Assembly: GCF_020532625.1 (NCBI RefSeq)
Contig: NZ_JAJAUY010000015.1
Coordinates: 1-64,000 of the forward strand
Source of the DNA: Streptomyces antimicrobicus
GTDB lineage: Bacteria; Actinomycetota; Actinomycetes; Streptomycetales; Streptomycetaceae
Direction: 5' to 3'
Length of the DNA: 64,000 bases
In this document: one piece after another, positions 59,915-64,000 of the stretch
Layout of the letters: the number at the start of each line of letters is the position of its first letter
Position numbering within the stretch: the stretch's first letter is position 1
Notes under the pieces: generated by a model
The model's database searches: none
What the model was told of the DNA's origin: nothing
What the model saw: only the letters and a program-made list of their open reading frames with translations
Translations under genes and position numbers: made by a program

Positions 59915-59992
59915 TCATTCCTGTATGGTGAGGGGCGTGGCCGCCGCTCGCCCGCAGTGCCGCCCTCCCCTGCCGTGAAGGGTCCCTCCGCC

Positions 59993-62014
59993 ATGCCTTC
60001 CACCCTCGCCGAGCGGCCCTCCGCCGCCGCGTACGGCCACGCCGGGGCCGCTGCGCGCCGCCGTACGCGGGTCCTCGCCCTCGCCGAGGCCCGCTGGGCC
60101 GCCGCCGCGACCGCCGCCTTCCTGCTCGCCCTCCCGCTCCAGCTGACCGGGGCTTCGGCCTGGCTGTGGGGCCCGCTGTACGCGCTCGCGTACGCGACGG
60201 GCGGCTGGGAACCGGCCCGGGCCGGACTGCGGGCGCTGCGGGACAAGACCCTGGACGTGGACCTGCTGATGATCGCCGCCGCGCTCGGCGCGGCCTCGAT
60301 CGGACAGGTGATGGACGGCGCGCTGCTCATCGTCATCTTCGCCACCTCCGGCGCCCTGGAGGCCCTGGCCACGGCCCGCACCGCGGACTCGGTACGCGGC
60401 CTGCTCGACCTCGCCCCGGCCACCGTCACCCGGCTGCTCCCCGACGGCGGCACGCAGACGGTCCCCGCCGAGGACCTGGCGGTCGGCGACACCGTCCTGA
60501 TCCGCCCCGGCGAACGGGTCGGCGCCGACGGCCGGGTCCTGGCCGGCGTCAGCGAGGTCGACCAGGCCACCATCACCGGCGAACCGCTGCCCGCACCGAA
60601 GGAGGCGGGCGACGAGGTCTTCGCCGGCACCCTGAACGGGACGGGTGCGCTGCGCGTGCGGGTCGAGCGGGACGCCCGCGACTGCGTGCTCGCCCGCATC
60701 GTCGCGATGGTCGAGGAAGCCTCGCGGACCAAGGCGCCGACACAGCTGTTCATCGAGAAGGTCGAGCAGCGCTACGCGATCGGGCTCGTGATCGCCACCC
60801 TCGCGGTGTTCGCCGTCCCGCTCGCCCTCGGCGGCGACCTGAGCGGCTCGCTGCTGCGGGCCATGACGTTCATGATCGTGGCCTCGCCGTGCGCGGTGGT
60901 GCTGGCGACCATGCCCCCGCTGCTGTCGGCGATCGCCAACGCCGGCCGCCACGGCGTCCTGGTGAAATCGGCAGTGGTGATGGAACGCCTGGGCCAGGTC
61001 GACGCGGTGGCCCTGGACAAGACCGGCACCCTCACCGAGGGCACCCCCCGGGTCACCGACATCCGCCCCCTCGCCGGCAGCGGCCTGGACGAGCCCGCGC
61101 TGCTCGCGCTCGCGGCGGCGGCCGAGCACCCCAGCGAACACCCCCTCGCCCGCGCCGTGGTGGACGCCGCGCGACAGCGCGGCCTGACCCTCCCGCCCGC
61201 CGAGGACTTCGCCTCCGCTCCCGGCACGGGGGTGCGGGCCACGGTCGGCGGGCACACGGTCGAGGTGGGCGCCCCGGCCCGCCTGATCGGTGCACGGGGC
61301 GGAGGGGCGCGGCACGCCGCGGTGCGGACCGCGGCGGAGCGCCTGGAGAGCGCCGGCCGCACCGTGGTCCTGGTCCGGCGGGACGGCGTACCGGTCGGGC
61401 TCCTCGGCGTCGCCGACCGCCTCCGGGCGGACGCCGCCGCCACCGTCACCGCCCTGACGGCGCTCACCGGCTCCGCCCCCGCGCTGCTGACGGGGGACAA
61501 CCCGCGCGCCGCGGCCCGGCTCGCCGCCGAAGTGGGCATCACCGACGTCCGGGCCGGGCTGCTGCCCGAGGACAAGGTCGCCGCCGTGCGGGAGCGCGAG
61601 GGCGCCGGCCGCCGGGTGCTGGTCGTCGGCGACGGCGTCAACGACGCCCCCGCCCTCGCCGCCGCGCACACCGGCATCGCCATGGGCCGGGTCGGCTCCG
61701 ACCTCGCCCTGGAGGCGGCGGACGTGGTCGTCGCCCGCGACGAACTGGCGGCCGTGCCCACGGTGGTCGCCCTCTCCCGCCGTGCCCGGCGCCTGGTCGT
61801 GCAGAACCTGGTGATCGCCTCGGTGTTCCTCTCCACCCTGGTCGTCTGGGACCTCGTCGGCCACCTGCCCCTTCCCCTCGGCGTCCTCGGCCACGAGGGC
61901 TCCACGGTCGTCGTCGGACTCAACGGCCTGCGCCTCCTGCGCGAGTCCGCATGGCGGCGCGCCGGCTCCGGCGGGGGCCGCACCCGTCGGGACCCCGCCC
62001 CGGTGCCGGCCTGA
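59993..62014 (+). CDS. P1B-4-type heavy-metal exporting ATPase (CtpD/CoaT-like)
   Basis: 673 residues from the ATG at 59993 (GAAGGG upstream). P-type ATPase motifs: TITGEPLP (actuator), SPC in FMIVASPCAVVL, DKTGTLTEG (phosphorylated Asp), HPSEHPLA, GDGVNDAPALAAAH. The transmembrane motifs SPC and HEGST in LGHEGSTVVVGLNGL define the P1B-4 group, which exports cobalt, zinc or iron(II). No N-terminal metal-binding domain is present, as usual for that group. The adjacent CzrA-like sensor supports zinc or cobalt efflux; its place beside an iron-siderophore locus makes iron export possible too. Confidence 0.9.
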   Translation: MPSTLAERPSAAAYGHAGAAARRRTRVLALAEARWAAAATAAFLLALPLQLTGASAWLWGPLYALAYATGGWEPARAGLRALRDKTLDVDLLMIAAALGAASIGQVMDGALLIVIFATSGALEALATARTADSVRGLLDLAPATVTRLLPDGGTQTVPAEDLAVGDTVLIRPGERVGADGRVLAGVSEVDQATITGEPLPAPKEAGDEVFAGTLNGTGALRVRVERDARDCVLARIVAMVEEASRTKAPTQLFIEKVEQRYAIGLVIATLAVFAVPLALGGDLSGSLLRAMTFMIVASPCAVVLATMPPLLSAIANAGRHGVLVKSAVVMERLGQVDAVALDKTGTLTEGTPRVTDIRPLAGSGLDEPALLALAAAAEHPSEHPLARAVVDAARQRGLTLPPAEDFASAPGTGVRATVGGHTVEVGAPARLIGARGGGARHAAVRTAAERLESAGRTVVLVRRDGVPVGLLGVADRLRADAAATVTALTALTGSAPALLTGDNPRAAARLAAEVGITDVRAGLLPEDKVAAVREREGAGRRVLVVGDGVNDAPALAAAHTGIAMGRVGSDLALEAADVVVARDELAAVPTVVALSRRARRLVVQNLVIASVFLSTLVVWDLVGHLPLPLGVLGHEGSTVVVGLNGLRLLRESAWRRAGSGGGRTRRDPAPVPA

Positions 62015-62065
62015 CCCCCGCACGGGTCTCCCCAGCAGGCAACCGACGTGACATCATGAGGAGTT

Positions 62066-62434
62066 ATGGCTGAGGGGGAAGCTGTGCGGAGGGTTGCCGT
62101 CCGGGTGCGTCTGGCGCGGAGCGCGAGCGAGCGGGACGTCGGGGCGCTGAAGGCGTGGCTGGAGCGGGAGCGCAAGCTCGAAGCGCTCAGGAACAACGGC
62201 GAGCTGGAGATCCACGAGGGGGCGAGCGCGGAGGACGCGCGCGGACCGGGCACCCCGATGGGCGCCGGCTTCGACATCATGCTGGTGCTGATCGGTGCGG
62301 CCGCCCCCAAGGTGTTCGACGAGGTGTACGCGCAGGTCAAGAGCGGGGTCCAGGCGTGGCGGGAGAACCGCCGCAGCGTGGAGAGCGGCGAGCCCCCGGA
62401 GGTCGACGTCACGCCCGAGGGCGACGGGAGATAG
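62066..62434 (+). CDS. EACC1-like small effector-associated protein
   Basis: 122 residues. Its pattern (an N-terminal strand-rich part VRVRLARSASERDVGALKAWL, then GAGFDIMLVLIGAAAPKVFDEVYAQVKSGVQAWRENR) fits the effector-associated constant component EACC1 that precedes caspase- or trypsin-like effectors in predicted actinobacterial conflict systems. It lies 3 bases before the caspase-like gene and is surely co-transcribed. Its molecular role is not known. Confidence 0.75.
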   Translation: MAEGEAVRRVAVRVRLARSASERDVGALKAWLERERKLEALRNNGELEIHEGASAEDARGPGTPMGAGFDIMLVLIGAAAPKVFDEVYAQVKSGVQAWRENRRSVESGEPPEVDVTPEGDGR

Positions 62435-62437
62435 CCC

Positions 62438-64000
62438 GTGGCGCGCTTCGACCCGCGCGGCAAGGTGAACCGGGCACTGCTCGTCGGCGTACCCGAGTAC
62501 GACTTCACACAGCCCGACCACCCCGACGGGGTACCCGGAGACCTCAGGGCGGTCGAGCACAACCTCGTCGGCCTGGAGCGGGCGTTACGGGCGGGCGGGG
62601 TCTTCACCGAGGACCAGATCACCGTCTGCCGGCCGCGTACCGTCGACGAGTTCGACCACCGGCTCGGCGCGGCCGTCGGTGCGGCGGAGGGTCTGCTCCT
62701 GCTGTACTTCTCCGGCCACGGGGCGGTGCCGAGCACCGGTGACGAGCTGTGGCTGCTGATGCGGCGGGCCTCGATCGTGCCGGGCGACGCGTCGGTGTTC
62801 CTGGGCTCCGCGCCGTGGAAGGGCGTCCTGACCCGCCTGGCCCGGGCCGAGGCCGAGCAGGTGGTCGTCGTCCTCGACTGCTGCTACGCGGGCAACGCCG
62901 CCGCGGCGTGGGACGCGCTCGGCACCGCGCAGCGCCGGCGGACCTCCCTGCTGATGAGCGTGCAGGCCAACAACCGCATCGACGCGGGGGACGACGACTC
63001 GCCCACCCCGTTCACCGACCGGCTGATCCGGCTGCTCGGCGCGGGGCAGGACGAGCGGGACGGTGCGGACGGGCCGGGTGGCGAGGAGGGCCCCGCCGGC
63101 GCGGACGCTCCCCGCGGCGAGGTCGGGTTCGCGGATCTGGTGGAGCGCATCACGGCCTACATGACGGCGCACCACACGACCCTGCGGCAGCCGCCGGAGC
63201 CGTGGGAGCCGCAGGCCCGCCCGGCCGCCTCGGGCACCGACGTCCTGCTGGCCGCCCCCGCGGCGGACACCGCGCCACCGCCCGACGGCCCCGGGGGCCC
63301 CGGCGACCCGGACGTTCCTGACCGCGGTGACCGGGACGATCCCGCCCGTCCCGCCGATCCCGCCCGTCCTGCCGGTCCCGCCGGTCCGGGCGGTCCGGGC
63401 GGCCGCGGCCGCCCGGACGGCGGTCGCCGGGGCGGACGGGTCGCCGAGCTCCTGCGGGCGGTCCGGGGACGGCGGCTGGTGGCCGCCGTCGGCGTGCCCG
63501 TCGTCGTCGCCGGACTGGCCACCGCCTGGATCACGGTCCTCGGCGACGACGGGCCGCACACCTGCAGACCCCCGGTGGAACTGCGGCTGCTCACCGACCC
63601 CGACCTCGAACCCACCGTCCGCAAGGCGGCCAAGGCGTACCTGACGTCCGGCCAGAACCGGGCGGCCGACGGCTGCAGGCGCAGCGGCATCACCGTCTGG
63701 AGCGCCGGCTCCGCCGCGGCCGTCGCCGCCTTCAACCGGCAGTCCGACCCATGGCAGCGCCCCACGGGCGACGAGGAGAATCCCCAGCGCGACATCGGAC
63801 CCCAGCCGGACATCTGGATCCCGGCGTCGTCGGCGAGCATCGCCCGGGCGCGTCCGGCGGCCTCCGAGCGCACCTACGTCGAGCTGACGGCCGACGCCAA
63901 GCCGTTCGCCTACTCGCCCGTCGTGCTCGCCGTCCCCCAGCAGATCGCGGCGGAGGCCACCGCCGACCGGGTGGGCAGCCTGGCCACCTTGACGGCGGCG
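62438..64000 (+). CDS. Caspase-like protease fused through a membrane segment to a solute-binding-like domain (partial)
   Basis: At least 521 residues from the GTG at 62438, open to the window end. Residues about 1-240 are a caspase (C14) domain: NRALLVGVPEYD, catalytic His in YFSGHGA, catalytic Cys in VVVLDCCYAGN. A Pro/Gly/Arg-rich linker follows (about 270-340), then a membrane segment (LVAAVGVPVVVAGLATAWITVL) and an outer part resembling a type 2 solute-binding domain (VELRLLTDPDLEPTVRKAAKAYL, ITVWSAGSAAAVAAFNRQ, DIWIPASSASIARA). The layout suggests an outside sensor controlling an inside protease; this is inference. The C-terminus lies beyond the window. Confidence 0.85.
   Translation, partial: MARFDPRGKVNRALLVGVPEYDFTQPDHPDGVPGDLRAVEHNLVGLERALRAGGVFTEDQITVCRPRTVDEFDHRLGAAVGAAEGLLLLYFSGHGAVPSTGDELWLLMRRASIVPGDASVFLGSAPWKGVLTRLARAEAEQVVVVLDCCYAGNAAAAWDALGTAQRRRTSLLMSVQANNRIDAGDDDSPTPFTDRLIRLLGAGQDERDGADGPGGEEGPAGADAPRGEVGFADLVERITAYMTAHHTTLRQPPEPWEPQARPAASGTDVLLAAPAADTAPPPDGPGGPGDPDVPDRGDRDDPARPADPARPAGPAGPGGPGGRGRPDGGRRGGRVAELLRAVRGRRLVAAVGVPVVVAGLATAWITVLGDDGPHTCRPPVELRLLTDPDLEPTVRKAAKAYLTSGQNRAADGCRRSGITVWSAGSAAAVAAFNRQSDPWQRPTGDEENPQRDIGPQPDIWIPASSASIARARPAASERTYVELTADAKPFAYSPVVLAVPQQIAAEATADRVGSLATLTAA

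Noticed and set aside
59915..62023. A 702-codon open frame opposite the metal ATPase gene
   Set aside because: The plus strand shows every P-type ATPase motif; the opposite frame has none and is low-complexity.

Overview
The window is chromosomal DNA from a Streptomyces-like actinomycete. It has very high GC, frequent GTG and TTG starts, 4-bp gene overlaps, a subtilisin-inhibitor (SSI) gene, a streptogrisin-type protease and DmdR-type iron boxes. No rRNA, tRNA, CRISPR array or insertion sequence was seen.

Left part (1-15 kb): a ytfQRT-yjfF-type pentofuranose ABC importer, its divergent LacI regulator and araD. They share one 15-16 bp operator, found both before the importer and before araD, so this looks like an L-arabinose(-furanose) uptake and use regulon. 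Then come single housekeeping or accessory genes with clear operators and hairpins: VOC protein with MarR, cupin, serine hydrolase with TetR, metallo-hydrolase, a secreted S1 protease, an alpha/beta hydrolase and an SSI-type inhibitor.

Middle part (15.8-40.9 kb): a biosynthetic locus in two leftward operons with regulators between them. Operon A (21.1 to 15.8 kb) encodes a methyltransferase, a 65-residue peptide made of two nearly identical 30-residue repeats, two tandem SagB-type flavin dehydrogenases, a short Fe(II)/2-oxoglutarate oxygenase and an MFS exporter. It looks like a ribosomal peptide (RiPP) pathway without a YcaO cyclodehydratase or a lanthionine enzyme. Operon B (40.7 to 24.1 kb) encodes two NRPS subunits (C-A-PCP-C-A-PCP and C-A-PCP-E-C-PCP), an MbtH protein, an MFS exporter, a VioC/AsnO-type hydroxylase and an SDR. 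The line begins with a condensation domain and ends in C-PCP, with no last adenylation domain and no thioesterase. Both operons start behind the same 28-bp element (CCCTCAAGTCACG, five bases, CCGGNACCGG), so they are probably switched on together, perhaps by one of the two LuxR-type proteins between them. This coupled RiPP/NRPS locus is the most likely undescribed system in the window.

Right-middle part (41-48.2 kb): hemerythrin-like, DUF2071, STAS, small membrane protein, Tat-exported agmatine-deiminase-like enzyme, amino acid permease with TetR regulator, and a beta-propeller lactonase-like protein.

Right part (48.2-59.5 kb): an iron-regulated aminopolycarboxylate siderophore locus. A leftward operon has an arginine-hydroxylase-like oxygenase, SbnB-, decarboxylase- and SbnA-like enzymes and a MATE exporter. 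A divergent Dpp/Nik-type ABC importer faces it, and two DmdR-type iron boxes lie in the shared promoter region. The gene set fits what is known of EDHA/EDDS-type (ethylenediamine-succinate) metallophore clusters. Next come a CzrA-like ArsR regulator and a P1B-4 metal-exporting ATPase. The window ends inside a caspase-like protein that follows an EACC1-type small protein, a pair known from predicted conflict systems.
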